Origin: Tetramitus jugosus | Lineage: Eukaryota; Heterolobosea; Eutetramitea; Acrasida; Vahlkampfiidae | Reading direction: 5' to 3' | DNA length: 64,000 nt | Assembly: GCA_937625935.1 (NCBI GenBank) | Contig: OW569374.1 | Span: forward strand, 186,001-250,000 | Translations under genes and position numbers: made by a program | Notes under the pieces: model-generated | What the model was told of the DNA's origin: nothing | The model's input: the letters and a program-made list of their open reading frames with translations, nothing else | The model's database searches: none | Shown here: positions 1 through 9,026 of the stretch, one piece after another | How positions within the stretch are numbered: position 1 is the first letter of the stretch | How the letters are laid out: each line of letters starts with the position of its first letter

Positions 1-161
1 CTTGAATGCCAATCTTCTCTTTTTGCTCAAATCCAAACTGATTTCCCCACTATTGTCATCCATGATGTTCTCAATTCGTAGATGCTTTTCGCCAGCAACC
101 CCAATTCTCCGCAGCAGTTTTCGAAAGCACAGAAAAAAGAACTTCCTGCGCACAAAATAAA

Positions 162-1484
162 ATGAAAAAGCTTTTGACTCGATCGAGCACCTCTTTTATC
201 CACCGTCATAGTTGTTGCTCAAACAAATCTCGCTTTGCACTTGACTCCGCACATCTTTGTCTCTTACACACAACAACAACAACAACCAAGATTGACAACG
301 CCTTTGCAATGCAAGAAGCTCAAATCATGCGTAAAAGCAGAAAAGACCTATTGAGACAAAACATGTTCTCTGGGAATCCATTGGATCGTTTACATGAACT
401 GAGAGCCGATGGTGCCTCTCATGCCAAACTGGATCTGCTGATATCCAATCTGTTGTTGCTCAACAGCAATCACAACCCAACTGACAGCGAAGAAGGAGAA
501 GCTCTGATTTTACCCTTTCTCAACTATTCTCCATTGTTGAACAAGAGGGGACACTTGAGCAGCTCTGGTCAGAATTCCAACAAGAGAAGGCCCTTGTGGA
601 AGAGTGCACAAAGCCTCAAATCACTCATCACTGCTGATCAAAAGCTGGACAGTTTGATACTGTTGGGCAAGTGGGGACAAAAGTATTACTTTGCTCTGAA
701 TTTGGATCGTCTTGCTCAATTACAAGAACAGCAACGCTCCAAGGAGTCACTCTTGAAGGAAATTGTAGGAGAGGATGGTGAATTTGTTGGATTGAGAGAA
801 TCAGCAATGTTTTTGGAAAAGGAAGAAGATGCAGCCATTCTTGCACAGGCCAGAGCATTGTTGGAATGGAGTGATAATCATCGATTCTGTGGTTGTTGTG
901 GTTCAATCACCGTACCAAAGAATGGTGGTGTGCAGAGACAGTGTTCTCATGTGGCTCCTTCAAGTAAAGATGGTTCAACATTTGATTCGGATGTCAAGTA
1001 CTGTGGAAGAACCATATACCCAAGAACGGATCCTGTGGCAATTATGCTTGTGATTCATGGGGATAAGTGCCTATTGGGAAGGCAAGCCAAGTGGCCACCC
1101 GGTACATACAGTTGTTTGGCGGGTTTCATCGATGCTGGTGAGAGTATTGAAGAGGCTGTCAAAAGAGAAGTTTCAGAAGAAGTTGGGGTTGATTTGTCAA
1201 TTGAAAATGTACATTACTTTTCTTCACAGCCATGGCCATTCCTTGGCGGACAAATGATGATTGGGTGCCACGCGTATGCCAACAGCGATCAGATCCGAGT
1301 GAATCACTCCGAAATTGAGGATGCCCAATGGTTTACTGTGGAACAAGTGAAACAAGGTTTGGCAAACAGCACGAATATTACTTCTCCTGATTTCAAACTT
1401 CCGCCAAAGGTCGCCATCGCTCACAAACTGTGCTTGGCCTGGGTGGAACAGCATCATCATCGCTTGCAAGACAGCAAACTGTAG
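162..1484 (+). CDS. NADH pyrophosphatase (NudC/NUDT12 family), SKL-tailed
   Basis: This 440-aa intronless protein should hydrolyse NADH, NAD+ or NAD-capped RNA. Seen: a zinc ribbon around residues 242-283 (FCGCCG, then C...YCGR), followed by YPRTDPVAIM. The Nudix box at about 320-342 is G-F-I-D-A-G-E, then REVSEEVGV. The NADH-pyrophosphatase signature SQPWPF lies about 15 residues further on. This domain order is diagnostic of the NudC/NUDT12/Npy1 family. The protein ends in SKL, a canonical peroxisomal PTS1, as expected for NUDT12 and yeast Npy1. The first 49 residues are Ser/Thr/His/Arg-rich with few acids and could be a mitochondrial presequence. The next in-frame Met is at base 309, so two isoforms are possible. 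I used the first ATG. Family call is firm; start is uncertain. Confidence 0.9.
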   Translation: MKKLLTRSSTSFIHRHSCCSNKSRFALDSAHLCLLHTTTTTTKIDNAFAMQEAQIMRKSRKDLLRQNMFSGNPLDRLHELRADGASHAKLDLLISNLLLLNSNHNPTDSEEGEALILPFLNYSPLLNKRGHLSSSGQNSNKRRPLWKSAQSLKSLITADQKLDSLILLGKWGQKYYFALNLDRLAQLQEQQRSKESLLKEIVGEDGEFVGLRESAMFLEKEEDAAILAQARALLEWSDNHRFCGCCGSITVPKNGGVQRQCSHVAPSSKDGSTFDSDVKYCGRTIYPRTDPVAIMLVIHGDKCLLGRQAKWPPGTYSCLAGFIDAGESIEEAVKREVSEEVGVDLSIENVHYFSSQPWPFLGGQMMIGCHAYANSDQIRVNHSEIEDAQWFTVEQVKQGLANSTNITSPDFKLPPKVAIAHKLCLAWVEQHHHRLQDSKL

Positions 1485-1935
1485 TTCCGACACACCCTTT
1501 CGGTGCAAGCGACTCTGTTTTGGACAATACAAACAAGTTAACTCACCGAGCGACGTGAAATTTTTTTATGTGGCACGTCGTCAAGCTGTCGGATTAGTGA
1601 TGTTGGCGGGACAGTTGATGTGGGCGGAGATTCAAAACGCCTCGAACTCTTTTGCCTAAAATCGAAACGGAGTCCATTCGGTAATATCACAAGGGGGAAA
1701 AAGGTGGCTGCGCTCCAAGGACTGGACCAGTGCCACGACACCACCGAACATAAAAAACTCTCCACAGCAACACAACCAGAGCACCTCATCATAACACAAC
1801 ATCCATTGCCTTCTTCCCGTTATTGAGTTCCCATCTGTTGCACACACTGAGAAAAAACTAGAAAACTTTTACCAAACGCAACAACAGAATTATTATTCCA
1901 CCACCACTCCAACAACTTTGACAAACACCTTACAC
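1485..1935. other. Intergenic spacer with an ACGT inverted repeat
   Basis: Spacer between two plus-strand genes. No convincing coding sequence: the short open frames on both strands look random. It holds an inverted repeat, CGACGTG at 1551-1557 and CACGTCG at 1574-1580, separated by a 16-nt T-rich loop just after the Nudix gene. The last 100 bases are A/C-rich, as expected for a short 5' leader. Confidence 0.5.
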
Positions 1936-2987
1936 ATGACAGTTCCTCTCAAAAATTTTCACAATCGATCCTTGAACATTGGTTTGTTGGGGTCAGACAG
2001 AAACAGTGTTGGAAAAGCCAACATTGCACTTTGCTATGCACGTAAGTATTATTCAGTGTGTGGTCGCTCCTTTATTCCCTTGTGTGGGAAGAACCCCACG
2101 TTTCATTCCAAACTCGAAGCTTTAGCGGCTGAAACAATATCGATTTTTCCCCCAACCTACCAAAAAAAAATATTTACAAAAAAATTTATTTTGACCTGTT
2201 ACAATATATACATACAGACGGTGAAGCTTACTTGCAGGATTCCATCTATGACAACCAAGAGACTTATTCCATCAATGTTCCCGTTGCTTCCAACTGCACC
2301 ATAAAAGTTACTTTCCATGACATTAGAGATTGTCATCAATTGAGAAAAAACAATTATCACAATGTGCACGAGCATGAAAAAATGTCTCAAATGGACGCCT
2401 TTTTCGTTGTTTTCAGTGAATACGTGCAAGAGTCATTCACCATTCTTGACGAGTGCATGGAAGCACTGTATCACTCTAAAAAACATTGGTCCTCAAGCAG
2501 CAATAACCCCGTCATGGTGCTCAATCACTTGTTTACCAATGATATTGACAATGTGCCATCGACTCAAATTACATCGTCTGAACTGACTCAACTAGCAAAC
2601 AAGTGGAATGTCAAGGTTACTAAAGTAGCTTCGAGATCCAGAGTCAACATGGACGAGTCGTTGAATGAACTGATTCATCAATGGATGGCTCACGTGTATG
2701 CCACGGAACAACAAGCAAAGAAATCAAAGTCAAGCAGCAGCAGCAGGAAGCAGCTTCATCTCAGACATGTGAGTTCACTGGAAAACATGGATGCCAATAA
2801 TAATGAGAATAGTAGTAGTAGTGGTAGTAAAAATGTTGTTTCGAATAATAATAATAACAATGGATCGAATAACGGCAGCAACGGCAATAAGACTCCATCT
2901 CGAAATTCGGATTCAGAGGAGGAAGGCTCGAATAACAGCAACAGGAAACTTCGTGGCTTTGTTTCCAAATTGTTCTCCAAGAGATGA
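1936..2987 (+). CDS. Ras-like protein with degenerate nucleotide motifs (pseudo-GTPase)
   Basis: Two exons, 1936-2041 and 2218-2987, give 291 aa. The donor is GTAAGT and the acceptor ACAG; the intron is 176 nt and the junction codon is CAC. The order of elements follows a Ras/Rab fold. A beta strand NIGLLG leads into a P-loop-like G-S-D-R-N-S-V-G-K-A. An effector-like Tyr-rich stretch follows, then a VTFHDIRD strand at the DTAGQ position, then VMVLNHLF at the NKxD position. Every nucleotide motif is damaged: the P-loop Ser/Thr is Ala, the G3 Gly is missing and the G4 NKxD is lost. The tail is Ser/Asn-rich with a basic end (SKLFSKR) and no prenylation cysteine. I infer a Ras-superfamily pseudo-GTPase. 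An unrelated P-loop-like protein remains possible. Confidence 0.6.
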
Positions 2988-3110
2988 GTTCAATATTCAC
3001 AACATTTAACTTGAAAAGATAGAGAATGTTTGCATCTCAACAGGTGCAAAGTGCATGAATCACGCAAGAGAGAGATCTTAATCGATTGTTCTCTGATTTA
3101 CAATCATAAA

Positions 3111-3178
3111 CTGACTTAAGATTTTAGTCAGATTCACTCTCGGAAACCAAGCAGTACGTACCAGAGAGTCAATCTGAC
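3111..3178. repeat. Overlapping inverted repeats (competing hairpins) between convergent genes
   Basis: Two stem-loops share bases 3127-3131. The small one is CTGACT (3111-3116) with AGTCAG (3126-3131). The large one pairs 3127-3143 with 3161-3178: eight pairs GTCAGATT/AATCTGAC, a C-C mismatch, six pairs ACTCTC/GAGAGT, one bulge and GG/CC, closing a 17-nt loop. The two stems cannot form together. They lie between the 3' ends of the pseudo-GTPase and WD40 genes. They could be a 3'-end or RNA-processing element, a small RNA, or the remnant of a small inverted-repeat element. Confidence 0.5.
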
Positions 3179-3239
3179 AAAAAATTTCCATAATTGAAAC
3201 GAATAATGATATTGTCAAATAATTATTAGTTTAGTGTGT

Positions 3240-5458
3240 TCATTTTTGTAAGAAACATTTGATGTTTGAGTCGTTGCTGCAAGATACTAGTACTTCGTAT
3301 GAGGAGTTCCATCTGCTCTCGAATACTGCGCCATTGCTTGTCTTCAATCGATCCAAGATCTTACCAGAGTTCAAATCCCAGAGATAAGTAAATCCGTCTT
3401 CACTTCCACCAATAATAACTTCATTCTGAGGTCCAAAGTGAGCCCGAATCAAGTTCGCGTTTGTGTTTTGATGTCCCTTGTACCTCTGGATAAACTCTCT
3501 GTTTTGTCTCGTGTCCCATAACCTGTTGGAGTTGTCCTTGGAGCAACTCAACAATAGGTGACCTGAATGGTTCTTCATTACATCGACGCTAGTCACTTCA
3601 CCCAAGTGCTGTGTCAAGGTTTGAACACAGGCACCACTGCTCATATCCCAAAACTTAATAGTGTGATCCTTGGAGCCAGTGATGATCATGTTACCTAGAA
3701 CGTCACTGAATGTTACGGAGCAGACAGAAGCGGTATGACCATTGAATCTCTTCAATAATGTTCCAGTCTCTACATCATACAGACAAACACCACAATCATA
3801 ACTTCCGGTGATGAGATGAGAGCCATCTTGATGGAATTTTACACTATAGATATCACCCTTGTTCCGTTGATTGTCACTGCACAAGACACGAGAGCACTGT
3901 GGTGGACGATTGCTGTCCTCATAGTACTGTGCCATGTTCCAGATGCGTACTGTAGCATCTCCAGAGCCAGACGCTAACAGGTTAGCACTGTTAGAGTAGG
4001 TTAAGTCCCAGATACGAGACAAATGCCCAGATAAACACACTGATTCGTCATAGTCCTCTTGAGCAGAACCACTGGATTCACTCTTCCTGTTGATGACCTT
4101 GTCCTTCATGTTCCAAATTCGAATGGTATTGTCTGATGAGCCAGATGCCAAATAGGGAGATGATCCCAAGAATTGTACACACTTTACATTTTCCATATGA
4201 CCAACAAGCTTAAACTTTAGGCTGTTAGGGATAATAAAGGTCTCATAATCACTCAACAGACTTGTGACTCGAGGTGGAACATGAGATAAATGAGCCTTGC
4301 GTATCACTTGATAGGTTGCTGCTTGGTTTAACAACGTATTCAACCTATTGCCTGGAATGTTGCTAAAATCGGAGATTGTCAATTCCTTTGTCTCCAAATG
4401 GAAGTCCTTTCTCAATTTTTCAATCAATTTTTCTCTACTGATCATTGGGCCATCCCAATTTCTAAATGAAGGTGCTTCCTGAACACTCTTACAAGTCAAC
4501 AGATAACAGAGATCCTTGAATTCATTCTCATGAGCTTGCATTGCTTTCAATGGCTTCAATTTCTTGGTTAAAAATGTGAAAGCCTTCTGCATTTCACCAT
4601 TATCAATCATCTCCAGAAATTGTTGCTTGTATACTTCGTACAGGAAAGCAGATTGGTTGTACTTGTGAAATAGACCCTTTGTTTGTTGTTGTTGTTGTTG
4701 CTGTTGCTGCTGTTGTGACTGTTGAACAGTACTTGATTTGTTGTGCTGTTGTTGCAACAATTTTGCATCATCACTGGGAGTATTCACTGATCCACCGATA
4801 GTGGTAGGAGTGCTCACTGATACAGCATTTGGTGTAGAGCTTGTTGTCATTGCTGTAATTGTAGATAATTGTGTTGTTGTTGTTGTAGTTGGTGTTGATG
4901 ATGATGATGATAATGGTGCAATGTTGGAAGAGTTGGTAGTAGATGCGGTGGGTGTGGGTGCAGATGGAGAAGAAGTAGTCGGTATGGCAGATTGGATCAC
5001 TAGTCTCTCCACTTCTGTCCAATCACCACTCTCAATGCACTCGAATATGCTCTTCATAATTTTGACTGATTTTTTTTCATTGTCTAGTAATTGTTCCTTT
5101 TCGTTGACAAGTGTGGAGGCACTCTGATAGAATCCTTCATTTTGCAAATATTGAATGATCAATTGTACAATTTGCTATTGTGGACACGTTTTACAGTGTG
5201 AGCTTTTTGGCGCGAAAAAAAAACAAGAGGGAACAAAAAAAAAAGACATACGTTTCGTATCGTTTCATCACTTGTATTCAAGACAATAGAGTTGTTCCCA
5301 TGGAGTAATTCATTCAATTGAGCGTGATTGTTGTTAGTTGTCGTTTGAAGACTCAATTCTTCGACTCTATGGTTGGTTGGTGATGATGTGGATTGGGGTA
5401 TAGTTGTTGGTGAAGTTGGTGTCATATTTGATGTTGTTGAGATGGCACTACTACTCAT
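3240..5458 (-). CDS. LisH-CTLH/CRA-WD40 repeat protein
   Basis: Two exons on the minus strand, 5458-5252 and 5174-3240, give 713 aa. The 77-nt intron has donor GTATGT and acceptor ATAG, phase 0. The first exon is a low-complexity Ser/Thr leader. The second begins with a LisH motif (IVQLIIQYLQNEGF), then a Ser/Thr and poly-Gln linker. A CTLH/CRA-like helical region follows, with signatures such as FLEMIDNG and RLNTLLNQA. The C-terminal half has about seven WD40 repeats (ASGSSDNTIRIWNM, ASGSGDATVRIWNM, TGSKDHTIKFWDM). The architecture matches WDR26/GID7, SMU1 and TOPLESS-like scaffolds. Partner candidates are a CTLH ubiquitin ligase or a splicing/corepressor complex, and I cannot decide between them. 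The annotated start is the first ATG; only TTG precedes it in frame. Confidence 0.8.
5204..5220. promoter_or_regulatory. Palindromic E2F-type site inside intron 1 of the WD40 gene
   Basis: TTTTTGGCGCGAAAAAA reads as TTTGGCGC on one strand and TTTCGCGC on the other, both matching the E2F consensus TTTSSCGC. It lies in the 77-nt first intron of the WD40 gene and about 430 bp upstream of the divergent coiled-coil gene. Binding is inferred only. Confidence 0.4.
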
Positions 5459-5646
5459 TGTCCAAAAATGTTGTCCACTTGTTTTTCCTTTGTTATTTGA
5501 TTGTTTATTACTCCGCGTATTCAATTATTCCGATTTCTCTTCAATCAAGAAAATGAAGTTCGACTCAAAACGTGAAACATTCATGTTCACGTTTCAAGTT
5601 TTCCTGCGTTTACGAAAAAGACACCAACAACAAGTGAAGATGAACC

Positions 5647-8600
5647 ATGACTGATCCAATCGCACCATCACCTATCACCACATCACTACCGTCATCATCA
5701 ACACCCCCTGTCCCACCTTCATCCTCCTCTCCACCATCTCCACCACTATGCAACTCCACCCCAATCAATCCACAACAACAACAAAATAACAGTAAACAAC
5801 AGACAAATGTCATCACAACAAAACCTTCTTCTTCAACACCACAATCATCCAATAGTGGTACGAGTAAGCTACATCAAAACATGATGATTCTCAAGAAGAA
5901 GATCATCAACACTGGTCTATTGATTGATCAATATGAAGACACAAAGAAAAAACTGAGTGAATCAGTGTTGAGAGAACAAGAGTTGATGAAACAGGCGAGA
6001 AGTGCCATTGCACTCACACAGCTACACAAGGTTACTGTTCAACAATTGGAACATTTAAAAAAGGAGTGTGAAGAACAGAGGAGACAATTGAAGAATTGTG
6101 CAGAGTTGAACAAGGAGATGGAATCTTTGAAGCAGCAATTGAGTCAAAAGAGTGGTCAGTGTGAGAGTCTATTGTCTGATTTGAACAAGTTGAGAGTCGA
6201 GTTGCAGAATGAGAGAGGTTCTACTGTGGCGATTCGCAGAAAAGTGGTTGAATTGGAACAGAGATCGATCGAAAGATTGAGGATTATTGGAGATAAGGAT
6301 GCAGAGTTGCAACAGATGAAACAAGAGTATGAAAATATGAGGTTGAAGAGTGTCAAGAGCCGAGAGATTGAAGCAATGTTGGAATCAGCGCAGAACGAGT
6401 TGGAAATTGCGAGAAAAGAGATATTTTCATTGAGGTCTCAAGACCCGGAGACCTATCAGCGACAATCCTCGAAAGTCACCGAGATTTATCACTTGAATCA
6501 AAGAATACAGCAGTTGGAAGTTGAAAATTCGAATTTGACACTGCATATTGACGATTTTAATGAACAAAAGGAGAAGTTGATCGAGAAGCATAGAAGTCAA
6601 ATGGCAGAGATTCGGAAAGAGAATAGACGTTTGGCTCGGACAGCTCGCGATGGTTCTTCAACGAGTGAGAATGTGTCTAATCAAGCTCTATTGAGGTCTT
6701 TGGAAGAGCTCAAGAAGCAAAATGAATCGCTAATGACTGCCAACAGTCATTTGTCGAAAAAGGTTCAACAAATGGAGCACAAAAACACCAAAAACAATGT
6801 GTACAATGAACAATTGCAGAGCAAGAACAAGAAGCATAAGCGTGTGAAAGAACAACTAGCGATGCTTAGGAATATATTTTTGGAGCAGATCCAACCTATT
6901 TTATTACCAAATGACAGAGTTCTATCTGGAAGTGGGACGGTTACACCGGCCCCACCTAGTGTGATTCAAAGCTCTCCACGTCCTCCTGCGCCTGTTGTTC
7001 ATCGACGAGAAGTGGTTCCTCCACCACAATTACAACCACAACCACAGCCACTACCACAGCGCGTATCACATATTTCTGATGAAATCAGCATATTTGATGA
7101 AGAAACTGGTTTTGGAGGAGACGAGGTTGTGACTCCTATCGAACCCATTGCGAAGTCAATTCCTGCTCCTCGAAAGCAGATTTCTCCGGCCGTAGCAAAA
7201 GCGCTAATACCACCTGCACCAACGACTCATACGACTCAAGAACCTGTGAGAAAGAGAAAGCGAGATGAAAGTCAAAACCAAACAGTGGCTAAGAAAGCTA
7301 AACCGAATCAAGTCAATACACCTGATATTCCGTCGTTTTCAATGGAGAGAAAAGGGCAGGAGAAGGCAGAGACTTATGTCAGTCGAATGGTGGTATCTTT
7401 TATTGAATCCTACACTTCTATCATTTCAAAAACAGAAGAAACCAAAACCATTCACAAGGTGTACCGTTTATGCAAGGATCTTTGTTCAACAATATGGAGT
7501 GTTTGTCTTGGAAATGATAGTTCATACATGGGTAGTCAGACAGGTATTCGAGCTATTGTTAGAGGATTGTGCGAGGCACTAATTAATCATTTTATCCTTC
7601 CTCGTACAAATGGCTTGCACATCGATATGCTACATCGGTTCGTCATACTTCTTCATATATCATCTCCAAGCAGCGTGGACATTTTCAAGCATGTATTCGA
7701 CTTGTTGCAATCACATCTATTTCCTGTTTCAGGTTCGAAGTTGATATTCAATGAAAATGAGGTAACAGCCTTGTGCTCTGTTGTAGGTTTGCTGAGTCAG
7801 ATCGACACACAAGCAATATCACGACGAAGTGTATCTACCGAGAAGCAACTTGCTGCAACAATGAAACCATTCTGTTTAGCCCAAGCCACGCAAGTTCTTT
7901 GTGTTGATTTGTTGTGTGCTTCGCGTATTGGCCAACCAGAGGATCAATATGATGAAAAGAAGTTGGAGCAGCTTCTTTTTGTAGTGGCCTCAAACAACAA
8001 GTTGATACAAATGAATAATTTTATGGGCAAAACAATGGTAGCCATACTTAGTGATATCGAGACAGAAGATGATTCTCGCTTACAGAATATTATTCATTGG
8101 ATACTGAAAGTGATTGGTATCAATTCCACTTATTCAAAGGATGAAGATCATATCGATAGAATATTAGGAACTATGGTGTCTGCGATCAAAACACTGTCAC
8201 TCACTACTCTTGGCGATTCGTCAAAAGACCAACTCACATTATCCAGGATTGAGCAAGATATTATTCACTCGTTTGCGATCATTGTTCACTTTAGGAATGA
8301 TTGGAATCATCTGTACAATGATATTTATGTGGAACGCATATGGCCTCTTGTCCATGGATCCGGTGCCATGAATGTCACAATTTGTATCACAGGTATATTG
8401 TTGACATTGAAGGCCCGTGGGATCATAAGTTGCGATTATGAACCGGAACAACACATTAGGGACATGATACAAAAGTTCTTAATCGTCCTTGATCCTGATA
8501 CGCGAGCTGACTTCGGATTATTGGTTCAAATGTATGCCGTGGACTATTTAACTAATTTAGTGTGTTCGAACTCGGATAAAACTATCCAGCAATCAGTGCA

Positions 8601-8820
8601 AGATCTGAACGTACAATATCACTTACTCACATGGTTAGATAGACATCAGCAAGTCAAAGAGTTTAAGGAATTGGACATGAATTTTCCTTACTTGTTCCAT
8701 TTAGTCGTATTCAGTCAACAGTTGAGTACAGTAGTACCACGAAACGACCCACATCATGCAAGTAACACTGAGTCCACAGATCCTCTTGATGATATGTGGC
8801 AAATAAAGTGGAAGAAATGA
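5647..8820 (+). CDS. Large coiled-coil protein with helical C-terminal domain, unrecognised
   Basis: Intronless, 1057 aa. Residues 1-75 are Pro/Ser/Thr-rich. About residues 85-420 form a long heptad-rich coiled coil full of Glu, Lys, Gln and Leu. About 430-560 is a Pro-rich linker with a basic nuclear-localisation-like patch (VRKRKRDE, then AKKAKPN). The last 470 residues are predicted helical and non-repetitive, with hydrophobic spacing like an alpha-solenoid. I do not recognise a named family. The outline (N-terminal coiled coil, disordered linker, helical C-terminus) superficially resembles the scaffold ICE1 of the little elongation complex, but I could not align motifs. It is divergent from the WD40 gene, with start codons 188 bp apart. 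The start ATG sits just after a purine-rich AACC context. Confidence 0.75.
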   Translation: MTDPIAPSPITTSLPSSSTPPVPPSSSSPPSPPLCNSTPINPQQQQNNSKQQTNVITTKPSSSTPQSSNSGTSKLHQNMMILKKKIINTGLLIDQYEDTKKKLSESVLREQELMKQARSAIALTQLHKVTVQQLEHLKKECEEQRRQLKNCAELNKEMESLKQQLSQKSGQCESLLSDLNKLRVELQNERGSTVAIRRKVVELEQRSIERLRIIGDKDAELQQMKQEYENMRLKSVKSREIEAMLESAQNELEIARKEIFSLRSQDPETYQRQSSKVTEIYHLNQRIQQLEVENSNLTLHIDDFNEQKEKLIEKHRSQMAEIRKENRRLARTARDGSSTSENVSNQALLRSLEELKKQNESLMTANSHLSKKVQQMEHKNTKNNVYNEQLQSKNKKHKRVKEQLAMLRNIFLEQIQPILLPNDRVLSGSGTVTPAPPSVIQSSPRPPAPVVHRREVVPPPQLQPQPQPLPQRVSHISDEISIFDEETGFGGDEVVTPIEPIAKSIPAPRKQISPAVAKALIPPAPTTHTTQEPVRKRKRDESQNQTVAKKAKPNQVNTPDIPSFSMERKGQEKAETYVSRMVVSFIESYTSIISKTEETKTIHKVYRLCKDLCSTIWSVCLGNDSSYMGSQTGIRAIVRGLCEALINHFILPRTNGLHIDMLHRFVILLHISSPSSVDIFKHVFDLLQSHLFPVSGSKLIFNENEVTALCSVVGLLSQIDTQAISRRSVSTEKQLAATMKPFCLAQATQVLCVDLLCASRIGQPEDQYDEKKLEQLLFVVASNNKLIQMNNFMGKTMVAILSDIETEDDSRLQNIIHWILKVIGINSTYSKDEDHIDRILGTMVSAIKTLSLTTLGDSSKDQLTLSRIEQDIIHSFAIIVHFRNDWNHLYNDIYVERIWPLVHGSGAMNVTICITGILLTLKARGIISCDYEPEQHIRDMIQKFLIVLDPDTRADFGLLVQMYAVDYLTNLVCSNSDKTIQQSVQDLNVQYHLLTWLDRHQQVKEFKELDMNFPYLFHLVVFSQQLSTVVPRNDPHHASNTESTDPLDDMWQIKWKK

Positions 8821-9026
8821 TGAAAGATTTACGTATCTATATCTAATTTTCGAAGAATGCTTGTCATTAGCCATATCGGCCATATTTTATTTACCTTACG
8901 CAATTCGAGCAATGAATCTACTTTGTGCATCAGCATCAAATTCGATTTCTCGTTGTATCTTTCGTTACCACCACGTTTGTGGTCTTTATACTTCTTTACA
9001 CAACATTTTCGCAATATGTTTATTTT

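Noticed and set aside
1-161. Gene fragment at the left window edge
   Set aside because: The only open frame is a short minus-strand one overlapping the Nudix start; no domain or splice evidence.
2756-3009. Leu/Pro-rich and Tyr/His-rich frames opposite the Ras-like gene tail
   Set aside because: They are complements of the Asn/Ser codon repeats in the real gene.
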